Shown: positions 39,981 to 49,199, counted from the stretch's first letter. The stretch is 64,000 nt of DNA from JAHFUI01 sp041485905 (GCA_041485905.1 JBGPKK010000002.1:6949-70948); one strand, 5' to 3'. Made by a program: numbers and translations. Notes: a model not told the origin generated them from the sequence alone.

Positions 39981-41765
39981 TCAACGCGATTCGAGGGCAA
40001 ACACCCAGACCGCTCCGCCTTCCGGCACTGGCGGATACTCGCCCGGAAAGAGCCCGTTGAGCGTCGCCTGATCCCCTGCCGAGTCCCCGCCCCAACCCGA
40101 GTGGACTGCGACATATTGTTTCCCGTCGACCAGGAACGTGGTCGGCGGCGCCAGAATGCCCGACGTGGTCGGCCACTCCCACCGCAGCTTGCCCGTAGAG
40201 GCGTCGAACGCGTGAATCTTCCGATCGTTGGTCCCACCGCTGAACACCAGTCCCCCGGCGGTGGCGAGCATCGACCCCCAGTTTGGGCCCTTGAAGGTGT
40301 GGGTCCACACTCGCTGGCCAGTGTCCACGTTCCATGCCTGCACTTCACCGAAATGATCGGCGCCGGGGACCCTCGGCGTTGGGCCGCCCCCGAACGCGGT
40401 GCCCGTGAACCCCGCGCCCGCCCGGTATTCCACCACTGCTGACCCGATCATCGACCCGCACAAGTTGTTATTGGCCGGGATATAGATCATCCGCGTCTGG
40501 GGGCTGAACGCGATCGGAGGCCAGTTCTTGCCGCCATGAAGTGATGGACAGAATTCCGCACGCTTGCCCGTTCCTGGCTTGCGGGCCGGATCCACGTCGG
40601 GTCGCCCGGTCACGGGGTCGAGGCGCAGGAACACGTTCTGATTCACGTACGGCTTGCCTTCGACGAAACGGATCGGTCCGTTGTTGGTGCGCTCGAGGAA
40701 CCAGAGGTACCCGTTACGGGCGACGTCGATCAACCCCTTGATCGTGCGTCCGTTGCGCCGGTAGTCGACGAGGATCGGTGGCGACACCTCGTCCCAGTCC
40801 CAGGATTCGTTCGGGCTGTATTGGAAGTGCCCTTTGATCTGGCCGGTCGCGACGTCAATCGCAATGGTCGACGCCACGTACAGATTGTCGCCCGGACGCT
40901 GATCGCCCATCCACGGGCCGCCATTGCCGGTGCCCCAGAACGCCAGATTGGTCTCTGGATCGTAATTCGCAGTGACCCATATCGGTGCGCCACCAGTCTT
41001 CCACTGGTCGCCGTTGGGCCACGTCTCGCTGCCGGACTCTCCGGGCGCCGGCACCGTATAGGTTCGCCACTGTTCCTTGCCGGTCTCTGGATCGAGGGCT
41101 GCGACGAAGCCACGAATGCCGAACTCTCCACCGGACGTGCCGACCATCAGCTTGCCGCCGGCTATGAGAGGCGCGAGCGAAATATAGTAGCCGGACTTGT
41201 TGTCCGCAACGGTGCTCGTCCAGACTTGTCGACCGGTCTTCGCATCAAGCGCCACGACTACGGCCTCGCCGCCGGCAAAATAGACTTTGTCGGCGTACAG
41301 TGCGACGCCGCGGCTGGTGTCGTGCGGCACCAACGCGCCCGCAGCCCGCGGTCTCCGGTAGCGCCAGAGCACATTGCCGGTCCGGGCGTCGATTGCGATC
41401 ACCTGATTGTTGGGTGTCGAGACGAACATGACGCCGTTGTTGACGATAGGCGCCGACTCGTGGACTCTGGCTTCGCCGGTCGAGAACCCCCAGACCGGCC
41501 GCAGCCGCGCGACGTTTTGCGTCGTGATCTGATCCAACGGACTGAAGCCCCAGCCGTCATAGGTGCGGCGAATCATCAGCCAGTTGCCGGCCTCTGGGTT
41601 CTTGAGGCGCTCCGCGGTCACCGGTAGATAATTCTGGAGGATAGTCGGCACCGGCGTCGGCACTGGTGTCGGCGCCTGCCGGGCCAAGCCTGTCGCGACC
41701 GTTGCGATGAACCAGACGACGGCTACCGCGACTGCCGCGTCGACACTCCGGGCCAGATTCTTCAT
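39981..41765 (-). CDS. PQQ-propeller dehydrogenase A (secreted)
   Basis: This 594-residue protein has a signal peptide (VAVAVVWFIATVATGLARQ) and an eight-bladed PQQ propeller without a haem domain. The PQQ/metal region reads RPGDNLYVASTIAIDVATG, then SPNESWDWDEV; the catalytic aspartate aligns at D323, with a second aspartate at D325. Repeated W-motifs such as ALDAKTGRQVW are seen. The MDH-type adjacent Cys-Cys ring is absent. It would oxidise an alcohol or sugar in the periplasm and pass electrons to a cytochrome c. It lies last in the leftward redox operon, six bases after the next gene. Confidence 0.85.
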   Translation of the reverse strand: MKNLARSVDAAVAVAVVWFIATVATGLARQAPTPVPTPVPTILQNYLPVTAERLKNPEAGNWLMIRRTYDGWGFSPLDQITTQNVARLRPVWGFSTGEARVHESAPIVNNGVMFVSTPNNQVIAIDARTGNVLWRYRRPRAAGALVPHDTSRGVALYADKVYFAGGEAVVVALDAKTGRQVWTSTVADNKSGYYISLAPLIAGGKLMVGTSGGEFGIRGFVAALDPETGKEQWRTYTVPAPGESGSETWPNGDQWKTGGAPIWVTANYDPETNLAFWGTGNGGPWMGDQRPGDNLYVASTIAIDVATGQIKGHFQYSPNESWDWDEVSPPILVDYRRNGRTIKGLIDVARNGYLWFLERTNNGPIRFVEGKPYVNQNVFLRLDPVTGRPDVDPARKPGTGKRAEFCPSLHGGKNWPPIAFSPQTRMIYIPANNNLCGSMIGSAVVEYRAGAGFTGTAFGGGPTPRVPGADHFGEVQAWNVDTGQRVWTHTFKGPNWGSMLATAGGLVFSGGTNDRKIHAFDASTGKLRWEWPTTSGILAPPTTFLVDGKQYVAVHSGWGGDSAGDQATLNGLFPGEYPPVPEGGAVWVFALESR

Positions 41766-41771
41766 TCTCCT

Positions 41772-43955
41772 TTATCGCTTGTCCGGGAGCGCGAACACGT
41801 ACATCGCATTCCCGGTCGCCGGAGGATGCAGTTCAGGCGCGATTGTTGCCGGCACGAGCCGCGGGCTGCCGCCACCGTTTCCGCTGGTAATGCCGATGTA
41901 TTGTTTCCCGTCGATACTGAATGTCACCGGGAACCCCTGCACGGAGGTGGCGAGCCGCGTTTCCCACAACACCGTGCCGGTCTTGACGTCGAATGCCCTG
42001 AACTTGCGATCGAGATCTCCCGCAAACACGACGCCGCCAGCCGTCGAGATCGCCGCGGTCATGAAGGGCGCCCGCTGTTCGTGCGACCACATTTCTTTCA
42101 TGGTCCTCACGTCGAACGCAGCCAGCTTGCCGATGTTGCCGTCCGAGCCAGGCAATTCGAAGAAACGCCGGCCCGCTCCGCCCCCGCTCCCGCCGCCTTC
42201 CTTCTGCTCGACTCGCTGCGCGCTGATCTCGATGCAGCTCTGGCTGAGCGGAATGATGATCTGATTCGTTCCCGCGTGATGGCTCGACGCCGGCCAGTTG
42301 TGGCCGCCTTCCGTGCTCGGACAGCCCTGCAGCCACTCCCCGAACCGCTGCTCCAGGATGTCCGAACGATAGGTAGGCCTGCCGGTCTGCGGATCGAACC
42401 GTTCCCACACGTTCTGAAACACGGTTTCCTTATGGCCAAGGTACTTGCCGGTCTTCCGATCGAGCTTCCACAGGATGCCGTCCTTCCCGACCGTGAATAG
42501 CAGGTTCTGGTTATCGTCATCGACGAGCAGGCGCTCGAACACGACGTCGAGATCCAGCGACTCCGCCGGCGCGTGCTGGAAGTGCCAGGCCAGCTTGCCG
42601 GTATCGACATCCAAGGCAAGCGTCGAGCTGGTGAAGAGCGCATCGTCTTTGATCGACATGCCGCGGCTGATCGGCATCCAGGGTTTCGCCTGCGCGGTGC
42701 CCCAGTACGTGAGATTCAGCACCGGATCGTAGCTGCCGGTAATCCACGACTCGCCGCCGGCGCGGAACAGATTCGTGAGCGGGCCCCAGGAGTCTCCGCC
42801 GAGCTCGCCTTGCTTGGCGATCGTGTAGAACCTCCACTGCTCCTTGCCCGTCGCGGTGTCGTACGCGCTGATGAAGCATTTCTCTTCGCGATAGGTTGAG
42901 CACCCGCCAAGCCCCTGGATCAGCTTGCCCTTCGCCACGATCGGGCCGCTGCTGGTGCTGTAGTTGCCCTTCGTCCGATCGCCGATGGTGGTTTGCCACA
43001 CGGTCTTGCCGGTCCTCGCATCGAGCGCCACCAGCCGCGCGTCGCTTGTCGCCGCAAAGACCTTGTCCTCGTAGATCGAGATCCCCCGCATCGCGGCGCC
43101 GTTGGCCTGCGTGCCGTAGCGGTTCTCCCAGATCAGATCGCCCGTGCGGCCGTCGATCGCCTGCATGACGTTGCCGGGGTTGTTGAGATAGATCACTCCG
43201 TTATGCACGAGCGGCGCAGGCTGATTCGCTCCGCCTTCGTTCATCGCCCAGACCCACTGCAGGCGCAGATCTTTGACGTTGTCCTTCGTGATCTGATTCA
43301 GCGTGCTGTAGTTCGACGCGTGGTAGTCGTGTCGAATCATGAGCCAGTCGTTGGGGCTCGGGTTGCGCAGCATCGCGTCCGTGACCGGCAGATAATTCTT
43401 CACTTCGCCGGCGACCGTGATGGCCGCCACCGGCGCCGCCGCTCCGCGTCCACGGCCTTGCCCTCCGGCCGCCGCCGCGGGCGCAGCTCCGCGTCCCGGT
43501 GCCGCGCCCCGTTGTCCTGCGGCCGCCGCTGCCGCCGGAGCCTGGCCTGTCGCCATTGCATTGATCGCCACATCTGTCGCCGCCGTCAGTGGCTGATTGC
43601 CGGCGGGGGCGCCATTGGACTGAAGGATGAACGCGATGATGTTGACGTAATTCTCCGCACTGAGTGCGCCCGGGCTCTGCGGAGGCATGGTCAGTTGCAT
43701 GAATGAGAGCAGTTCGCGCGCCGAGCGCCGACCCCAGGCTTCCATGAACTCGGAGCCGGCAAGCGGAGCCGCGTCACCAGAGCCTTTGAGATCGGGCAGG
43801 TGGCAGCTGGCACACTGCGCTTGATAGGTCGTACCGCCTGCCGCAGCCTGCGCGGCGGTGTACCGGCCAGCGGCAGCCTGTTGGCCGGCCAGCATGAGGC
43901 CGCCCGCAGCGAGGGCAATCACGACCAGCACAAGTTGAGTTCTAAAGTCGCGCAT
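41772..43955 (-). CDS. Quinohaemoprotein B: N-terminal cytochrome c fused to PQQ propeller
   Basis: This 727-residue protein (ATG at 43955) has a signal helix, then one haem c site CASCH at residues 48-52, with a likely Met ligand in LTMPPQSP. An Ala/Gly-rich linker (about residues 137-180) joins it to the PQQ propeller. The active-site region reads SLDLDVV, with aspartates D468 and D470. A paired-cysteine segment GGCSTYREEKCF could form a disulfide. In well-known quinohaemoprotein alcohol dehydrogenases the haem domain is at the C-terminus; here it is N-terminal. Internal electron transfer from PQQ to haem is expected. Confidence 0.87.
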   Translation of the reverse strand: MRDFRTQLVLVVIALAAGGLMLAGQQAAAGRYTAAQAAAGGTTYQAQCASCHLPDLKGSGDAAPLAGSEFMEAWGRRSARELLSFMQLTMPPQSPGALSAENYVNIIAFILQSNGAPAGNQPLTAATDVAINAMATGQAPAAAAAAGQRGAAPGRGAAPAAAAGGQGRGRGAAAPVAAITVAGEVKNYLPVTDAMLRNPSPNDWLMIRHDYHASNYSTLNQITKDNVKDLRLQWVWAMNEGGANQPAPLVHNGVIYLNNPGNVMQAIDGRTGDLIWENRYGTQANGAAMRGISIYEDKVFAATSDARLVALDARTGKTVWQTTIGDRTKGNYSTSSGPIVAKGKLIQGLGGCSTYREEKCFISAYDTATGKEQWRFYTIAKQGELGGDSWGPLTNLFRAGGESWITGSYDPVLNLTYWGTAQAKPWMPISRGMSIKDDALFTSSTLALDVDTGKLAWHFQHAPAESLDLDVVFERLLVDDDNQNLLFTVGKDGILWKLDRKTGKYLGHKETVFQNVWERFDPQTGRPTYRSDILEQRFGEWLQGCPSTEGGHNWPASSHHAGTNQIIIPLSQSCIEISAQRVEQKEGGGSGGGAGRRFFELPGSDGNIGKLAAFDVRTMKEMWSHEQRAPFMTAAISTAGGVVFAGDLDRKFRAFDVKTGTVLWETRLATSVQGFPVTFSIDGKQYIGITSGNGGGSPRLVPATIAPELHPPATGNAMYVFALPDKR

Positions 43956-43968
43956 ACAGTTGTGCCTC

Positions 43969-44403
43969 CTACCGCAGGAACCAGCCCCACAGATTTCCAT
44001 CCGGGGCTTTCTCGCTTGAAATCTGAATATACAGGCGGCCCTTCTGAAGGCTCTGCACCTGTTCCGGAGTCAAATCGATCGAGCCGGCGAGCGTCCCGGT
44101 CATTCCCTTGGAAACCGTGATGTCGGCAACGGGTGCTCCGCGCACACCCTTCGTCAGACCGGAATGAAGACGGGCGGTGGTTGCCGCTGAGCGCAGCCCT
44201 TGGAACGTTCCGCTGATCGTGAGCTTCGTGCCGGCCAGCACGGCCGATGCAGCACCTGATCCCGCCACCGTGTCACGCATCCCACCATCCATCGGGATGG
44301 TGCTCAGCCGGGCTTTGTACCGTTCCTGATTCTGCGCGGCCGGCTGTGCGAACCAGACACAGACGACCGCGATCACGGCGATAGCAACAGATTGTGTTTT
44401 CAT
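43969..44403 (-). CDS. Secreted CHRD-domain protein
   Basis: This 144-residue protein has a signal peptide (SVAIAVIAVVCVWFAQPAAQ). The mature part fits the CHRD domain: ARLSTIPMDGG, LTISGTFQGL, ARLHSGLTKGVRGAP and LRKG-like QSLQKGRLYIQISSEKAPDG. CHRD is a beta-rich domain named from chordin; its bacterial role is unknown. It sits in the middle of the PQQ operon, 13 bases upstream of quinohaemoprotein B, which suggests a role in the same extracytoplasmic process. It has no cysteines or metal motif that I can see. Confidence 0.8.
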   Translation of the reverse strand: MKTQSVAIAVIAVVCVWFAQPAAQNQERYKARLSTIPMDGGMRDTVAGSGAASAVLAGTKLTISGTFQGLRSAATTARLHSGLTKGVRGAPVADITVSKGMTGTLAGSIDLTPEQVQSLQKGRLYIQISSEKAPDGNLWGWFLR

Positions 44404-44450
44404 GGTTCACTCGCGTATGGGCTGCATTCTAATCCTATTCCGGCTTGCGG

Positions 44451-44978
44451 TCAGGGTCGTTTTGTCGTGATGCGAATCCGTTGGAGGGCGTCAGCGTCGG
44501 CGTCAAGCTCCTGCCCGCCGGGAGGGAACTTGTTGGCCTGCAGAATGAACGCCACGATATCGCGATAGCGCTGAGGGGACAAACTGTTGGGCCGGTCCGA
44601 TGGCATGAGCGTTCGAATCCGTACGAACAGCTCGCCGATGGTCGCGTCGTCCCACTGAAACGAAAAACTCTCCTCCACAAGGCTCGGCGCGGTGCTGTCG
44701 CCGCGAAGGTCTTTGGCGTGACACGAGGCGCACACGTCCATATACAGAACCCGGCCGCGCCCGGCCTGTTCTTCGGTGTAGACCCCATCCCACGCCGTGC
44801 GTGCCGTGCCCGGTTTGGCCTCTTGAGCGCGCGCGAGGGTGCCGAGGACGAGCCCGCTCGCCACCAAGGCGATCGCGCCGCAGACGAACGCTGATGTGGC
44901 GTAAGGCTTCAGCCTTGCGAGCCGGACGCGCTCGCAACACTGAAGTGTTGCGCCACACCTGGCGTTGAGCATTCTCAT
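44451..44978 (-). CDS. Monohaem cytochrome c of the PQQ operon
   Basis: At 175 residues this has a signal region (VCGAIALVASGLVLGTLARA) and one haem c site, CASCH, near residue 83. Its core is clearly similar to the fused haem domain of the neighbouring quinohaemoprotein (GRVLYMDVCASCHAKDLRG, NSLSPQRYRDIVAFILQAN). The first ~30 residues (CGATLQCCERVRLARLKPYA) are encoded by a REP pair and are unlike a normal leader. The start ATG overlaps the stop of the upstream PQQ gene by four bases. It is the likely electron acceptor of that enzyme. Confidence 0.85.
   Translation of the reverse strand: MRMLNARCGATLQCCERVRLARLKPYATSAFVCGAIALVASGLVLGTLARAQEAKPGTARTAWDGVYTEEQAGRGRVLYMDVCASCHAKDLRGDSTAPSLVEESFSFQWDDATIGELFVRIRTLMPSDRPNSLSPQRYRDIVAFILQANKFPPGGQELDADADALQRIRITTKRP
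44896..44958. repeat. REP pair (BIME) in a cytochrome c leader
   Basis: GTGGCGTAAGGCTTCAGCCTTGC (from 44896) faces its partner, GCAACACTGAAGTGTTGCGCCAC (ending 44957), across a G/C-rich spacer. Each half is a hairpin with a GTGGC foot. The element is translated as the start of the cytochrome. Confidence 0.8.
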
Positions 44979-46762
44979 TGTGGCAGTGCGAACACGAGCA
45001 GCGCATTGCCGCTGTTGGGCCGGCGAATTTCTGGAGCCAATTCGGGCGGAATCAACGCCGACCAGCTCCCGCCGCCAATCCCCGCCGGCATGGCCACGTA
45101 CTGTTTTCCCTTCGCCAGGTACGTGATCGGAAACCCCTGAGCGGACGTCGGCAGTCGTGTCTGCCAGAGGATCTTTCCTGTCGTCGCGTCGTACGCGTAC
45201 ATGTGGCGATCCCAGTCACCTCCGAAGACGAGACCGCCGGCAGTCGCGAGCGCGGCCGTGTTGGACGGCGAGGGCGTGCGATGACGCCACAAGATCTTTC
45301 CGGTTCTGACGTCCATGGCCAGGAATTCACCGAGGTTGCCCCCGGAATCCGGATGTTTGTAATCTCGACGCCGCACCGGACCCGTACCGCCTCTGCCGAC
45401 GATCTTCTCGACCGGGCCAAAGGTGGCCTTCTCGCAGTTCAGGTTGAGCGGGATGTACAACGCATTCGTCTGGGGGCTGAAGGCCATCGCGCGCCAGCTC
45501 TTGAATCCGGCGGTGCTCGGACACATGTCGACCTCGGTACCAAGCTGCGGGATCTTGCCGGACCGATAGAAGACTTTGCCGGTCTGCGGATTCACTTCCA
45601 GGATGGTCTGATAGCCGAGATCGGTGGCACGGATGAATGTCCCGGTGGCTCGATCGAGCTGCCAGAGGATTCCGAGCTTGCCCATCTTGAAGAGTGACTT
45701 GCGCCCCCCGATGTCGATCAGGATGTTCTCGAACACCTCGTCCATGTCCTGCGTCTCACCGGGCAGGTGCTGGTAGTACCATTTCATTTTTCCGGTGTCG
45801 GGATCGAGCGCGAGAGTCGAGTTCGTATACAGGGCGGCGCCGTCGGTGCCGCGGACAACTCTGGCCCACGGCTTGGCTTGCGCCGTGCCCCAGTAGACAA
45901 GGTTCGTTTCCGGATCGTAGCTGCCCGAAATCCACGCGTCGCTGCCGGCGCGGAAGGCCAGCGGCAGGTCGCCCCACGAGTCGCCGCCCGGCTCACCCGG
46001 ACGCGCGACGGTCGATGTGCGCCACAGCTCCTTCCCGGTCGCCGCGTCATGGCCGGTGATGAAGCAGACGTCCTCCTTGTAGCGGCTGCAGCCGGTGATC
46101 CCGGCGATCACTTTCCCGCGCACGACGATGGGACCGGAGGTGTATCCGTATCCCAACCTCGCATCCGCGACCGTGGTGTCCCACACGAGCTTCCCGGTCC
46201 TCGCGTCAACGGCCACAATGTGCGCGTCATTCGTCGTCCCGAAGATCTTGTCTCCGAAAATCGCGATGTTCCTTTGAATGCCTCTACCTTCGTCGCCGCC
46301 TCCGCCTGCGGTGGCGGGCCGCTGCGCAAGGCGTGGGATGGCGGACTGCTCTCCGCCACCGCCGCGCTGAGCGCTCCCCGGGGGCGTCGGTGGCGCGGCC
46401 GCCTCGGGCCGAAACTCCCAGAGCAGATCTCCGGTCGCGGCGTCCAGCGCCTGAATGACGCCGCGTGGGTTCGGCAGATACATGACGCCGTTATAGACGA
46501 GCGGTGTCGCCTCCTGTGCACCGGTATCGTCCATCGCCCACGACCACGCCAGCTGAAGCTGCTGGACGTTCTGTCGGCTGATTTGATCGAGTGGGCTGTA
46601 GCCCCACGCGTTGTCGGTGCGCCGCCAGTTCAGCCAATCACCAGCCGCGGGATTGCGCAGCATCGCCTCGGTGACCGGGCGAGAGTCTTTCACCTGCGCC
46701 ACGAGCCAGAGGTTTCCCAACAGCACGACCAGCGCCATCGATGCAGCGAATCGCGGTCTCAT
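44975..46762 (-). CDS. PQQ-propeller dehydrogenase C (secreted)
   Basis: This 595-residue protein has a short signal (ALVVLLGNLWLVAQ) and a PQQ propeller related to quinohaemoprotein B (both share YWGTAQAKPW and a GCSRYKEDVCF type cysteine pair), but it has no haem domain of its own. The active-site region reads GETQDMDEVF, aspartates D339 and D341. A Gly/Pro-rich insert occupies about residues 122-155. Its partner cytochrome is encoded by the overlapping downstream gene, so the pair may be equivalent to a split version of quinohaemoprotein B. Substrate unknown. Confidence 0.85.
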   Translation of the reverse strand: MRPRFAASMALVVLLGNLWLVAQVKDSRPVTEAMLRNPAAGDWLNWRRTDNAWGYSPLDQISRQNVQQLQLAWSWAMDDTGAQEATPLVYNGVMYLPNPRGVIQALDAATGDLLWEFRPEAAAPPTPPGSAQRGGGGEQSAIPRLAQRPATAGGGGDEGRGIQRNIAIFGDKIFGTTNDAHIVAVDARTGKLVWDTTVADARLGYGYTSGPIVVRGKVIAGITGCSRYKEDVCFITGHDAATGKELWRTSTVARPGEPGGDSWGDLPLAFRAGSDAWISGSYDPETNLVYWGTAQAKPWARVVRGTDGAALYTNSTLALDPDTGKMKWYYQHLPGETQDMDEVFENILIDIGGRKSLFKMGKLGILWQLDRATGTFIRATDLGYQTILEVNPQTGKVFYRSGKIPQLGTEVDMCPSTAGFKSWRAMAFSPQTNALYIPLNLNCEKATFGPVEKIVGRGGTGPVRRRDYKHPDSGGNLGEFLAMDVRTGKILWRHRTPSPSNTAALATAGGLVFGGDWDRHMYAYDATTGKILWQTRLPTSAQGFPITYLAKGKQYVAMPAGIGGGSWSALIPPELAPEIRRPNSGNALLVFALPQ

Positions 46763-46784
46763 GGATTGCTCCTCATCACTTCTT

Positions 46785-46812
46785 GGTCCGGCTAAAGCCG
46801 GACACTACGTAC
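46785..46812. repeat. REP hairpin at the end of PQQ gene D
   Basis: GGTCCGGC-TAAA-GCCGGA is followed by CACTACGTAC, giving GTAG plus stem on the minus strand. The TAG of GTAG is the stop codon of the PQQ gene ending at 46805. Confidence 0.75.
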
Positions 46813-48727
46813 CAATCGCGAAGGCCAGCAGTCGGTTGTCGGCGCCCGTGCCGGTTGCGACAACGATGAACTGGCGGCCAGAGCGAGTGCGATACGTCAT
46901 CGGGTTGGCGGTATTCGGATACGGTATCTTCGTCCGCCAGACTTCCCTGCCGCTCTTCGTATCGAACGCATAGAAATAGCTGTCGCCGCCGCCGATGAAC
47001 ACGAGGCCACTTCGGGTCACCATCGCGCCGCCGCGATTGTTCGGCGACCCCAGGCGATCGGGCAGCGCGACGCCCTCGAGCAGCGGGTTCTTGCGCAGCG
47101 CGGCACTCCCTTCGCCCAGTGGAACCCGCCACGCGATTTCACCTTTGTTCAAATCAACGGCCGTGAACACGGCGTACGGTGGAGCCGTCAGCGGAAGTCC
47201 GCGGACGTTGACCTCTTCGCCGCCGCGCGCAAATCTATCCGAGTACGCAACCTCCACGAGCGGATCGGATCCGTCGTTCTTCGCGACCCGATTCAGCCCA
47301 ACCCCACGCGTCGCCCGCACGAAGAGATAGCCGGTCTCGGGATCGAACGCCGCGCCGCCCCAGTTGCCGCCTCCGCCTTGCCCGGGACGCTGCAGCGTGC
47401 CTTCGAGCGAGGGTGGCGTGAACAGCGGACCGAGGCGGAATTTCTTCATCTGCTCCTGCGCCATCGCTTTGATGGCCGGCGTCAGATCGTTCGCCTCCTC
47501 GAGCGAGACACCCTGGTCGACGAACGCCGGGGGCTTCGTGGGAAACGGCTGCGTGGGATACGGCATCTCGCCCGGCACGTTGCTGTCGGTCGGCACCGGA
47601 CGTTCCACGATCGGCCAGACCGGCTGCCCCGTCACGCGATCGAAGATGTAGGTGAACCCCTGCTTGGTGATTTGCGCCACCGCGTCGATCCGCCGGCCGT
47701 TCACCGTGATCGTGACCAGGTTGGGCTGGGCCGGGTTGTCGTAGTCCCAGAGTCCGTGATGCACCGTCTGGAAATGCCACTTCATCTTGCCGGTCGCCGC
47801 GTCGAGACAGACCAGCGACTCGGCGAACAGGTTGGCGCCCGGCCGTCCGCCGCCGTAGTAATCGCTGCTCGGCGTCGACGTCGGCACGTAGAGGAGCCCT
47901 CGAGCCGCGTCAAGCGCCATCGGCGCCCAGGCGTTGGCGTGGCCGTTGGTTCGCCACGACTCCTTCGCCCACGTCTCGGCACCGGGATCCTTCGGCGACT
48001 GGGGAATGACGGAGAAGGTCCACGCGCGCTTGCCCGTCCGCGCGTCGAAGGCCTGGATGTAACCGACCGGATCGGACACCTGCACGCGGTCGGGCACCTG
48101 GCTCCCGACGATGACGAGATCGCGGTACACGACCGGGGGCGAGCTCTGCGTCGCGTGCCTGATGTCGGAGATTCGGGCCAGGCCGTCGGTCAGCGATACG
48201 ACGCCGGCGTTTCCGAACGAGCGCACGGGCCGGCCGTCCTCTGCCTCCAGCGAGAACATGCGATGCCGGCTGTTCAGGAAGACGCGGAGCTTGTTGCCGT
48301 CACGCCAGAACGCCGTTCCGCGCAGCTTCCAGCCGCTCCCGGAGAGAATCTGGCCAAGCTTGTACGCTTCGCCATCGAACCGCCACAGCTCCCTGCCGGT
48401 CTCGGCATCGAGCGCCGCGATGCTGTTGTAGGGGGTCGTGACGTACAGCACGCCATCGATCATCAGCGGCGTGTTCTCGAAAAAGCCCGGCGTGGTTCCG
48501 AATTCCTCGAGCCGCGTCTCCCAGTGCTTCCACTCCCAGGCGACCTGCAGCCGCTGGACGTTCTGCGCGTCGATATCGGTCAGCGCTGAGTACTTGGCGC
48601 CGCCCGGATCGCCGCCGTAATACGCCCATTCGACCTGACGTGAAGGTTGCTGGGCAACCAGGAGGGAACCTGCGGCCAGGACGGCGAGAGCCACGGTCCG
48701 GCTCAGGCCGGACACGACGTACTTCAT
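46805..48727 (-). CDS. PQQ-propeller dehydrogenase D, glucose-dehydrogenase-like type
   Basis: From the ATG at 48727 this is 640 residues. The leader YVVSGLSRTVALAVLAAGSL is partly encoded by a REP hairpin. The propeller belongs to the membrane glucose dehydrogenase branch: HHGLWDYDNPAQPNLVTI holds the catalytic aspartate (D328) and a second at D330; PIVERPVP and YPTQPFPTKPP are also typical. The five-helix membrane domain of true glucose dehydrogenase is missing, so this is a soluble secreted form. The frame is open as far as 49150, but that part is not protein-like. It is 42 bases upstream of dehydrogenase C. Confidence 0.85.
   Translation of the reverse strand: MKYVVSGLSRTVALAVLAAGSLLVAQQPSRQVEWAYYGGDPGGAKYSALTDIDAQNVQRLQVAWEWKHWETRLEEFGTTPGFFENTPLMIDGVLYVTTPYNSIAALDAETGRELWRFDGEAYKLGQILSGSGWKLRGTAFWRDGNKLRVFLNSRHRMFSLEAEDGRPVRSFGNAGVVSLTDGLARISDIRHATQSSPPVVYRDLVIVGSQVPDRVQVSDPVGYIQAFDARTGKRAWTFSVIPQSPKDPGAETWAKESWRTNGHANAWAPMALDAARGLLYVPTSTPSSDYYGGGRPGANLFAESLVCLDAATGKMKWHFQTVHHGLWDYDNPAQPNLVTITVNGRRIDAVAQITKQGFTYIFDRVTGQPVWPIVERPVPTDSNVPGEMPYPTQPFPTKPPAFVDQGVSLEEANDLTPAIKAMAQEQMKKFRLGPLFTPPSLEGTLQRPGQGGGGNWGGAAFDPETGYLFVRATRGVGLNRVAKNDGSDPLVEVAYSDRFARGGEEVNVRGLPLTAPPYAVFTAVDLNKGEIAWRVPLGEGSAALRKNPLLEGVALPDRLGSPNNRGGAMVTRSGLVFIGGGDSYFYAFDTKSGREVWRTKIPYPNTANPMTYRTRSGRQFIVVATGTGADNRLLAFAIGT
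48696..48723. repeat. REP hairpin in the leader of PQQ gene D
   Basis: GGTCCGGC-TCAG-GCCGGA is followed by CACGACGTAC, nearly identical to the REP at 46785. It encodes the VVSGLSRT part of the signal peptide. The two copies therefore flank the same gene in the same orientation. Confidence 0.75.
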
Positions 48728-48807
48728 GATGGGCCTTTCGACATCCAGGCGTCCCTTGGCGCCGCGCGGTCGATTGTGCGCTGATCCTAGCGCGCCGCCA
48801 TCGGGAA

Positions 48808-49199
48808 TCAAGGAGAAATCGGGTGCCGCCGAATCTGGGCCAGCATCTCGAGAACCGCAGATGCGACGGCGTGCGGCCGGCTGTTCCCTATCAAATGGTC
48901 GCTCCCGGGAACCATGCGCCACGTGCCTCGCGACGAGCGACGGGCCAGACGTTGCTGCAAGAGGTTCCAATCCCCGCCCGATCGAGCAGCAGCCGCAAGT
49001 CCTCTGTGAGGAGTCCCGCCGTGATCTCGCCGGGCCCGGGGTCGCTCCACCCCGTGCCCATGCGATCGTAGGAGCACACGCGCGTCCGGGCACCGACCTC
49101 CGCGCGGGCCGCTTCAGAGCCGGCCGAGGTCCCAAACCCGCTCGACACAAACACGACCGTGGGGTCGCCTTCGCCTATGCACAATAGGCGACATGGTCT
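48808..49199 (-). pseudogene. Alpha/beta hydrolase with internal deletion
   Basis: The 5' part (49199 to about 48966) reads LLCIGEGDPTVVFVSSGFGT, RVCSYDRMGTGWSDPGPG and LTEDLRLLLDRAGIG, the start of an alpha/beta hydrolase. In another frame the 3' part (about 48965 to 48808) reads LARRSSRGTWRMVPGSDHLI and then VASAVLEMLAQIRRHP, the family's C-terminus with the catalytic histidine (SDHL). The middle, including the nucleophile Ser (GxSxG) and the catalytic acid, is missing. The frames are joined out of phase at about 48965, so no active enzyme can be made. Confidence 0.78.

Noticed and set aside
46805..48727. DYD motif in PQQ gene D as evidence of lanthanide use
   Set aside because: The glucose dehydrogenase branch normally has WDxD, so the second Asp is not diagnostic there.
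48728..49150. N-terminal extension of PQQ gene D to 49150
   Set aside because: The added ~140 residues are Arg/Pro-rich, and a signal peptide starts at 48727. The region on that strand is better explained as the deleted hydrolase.
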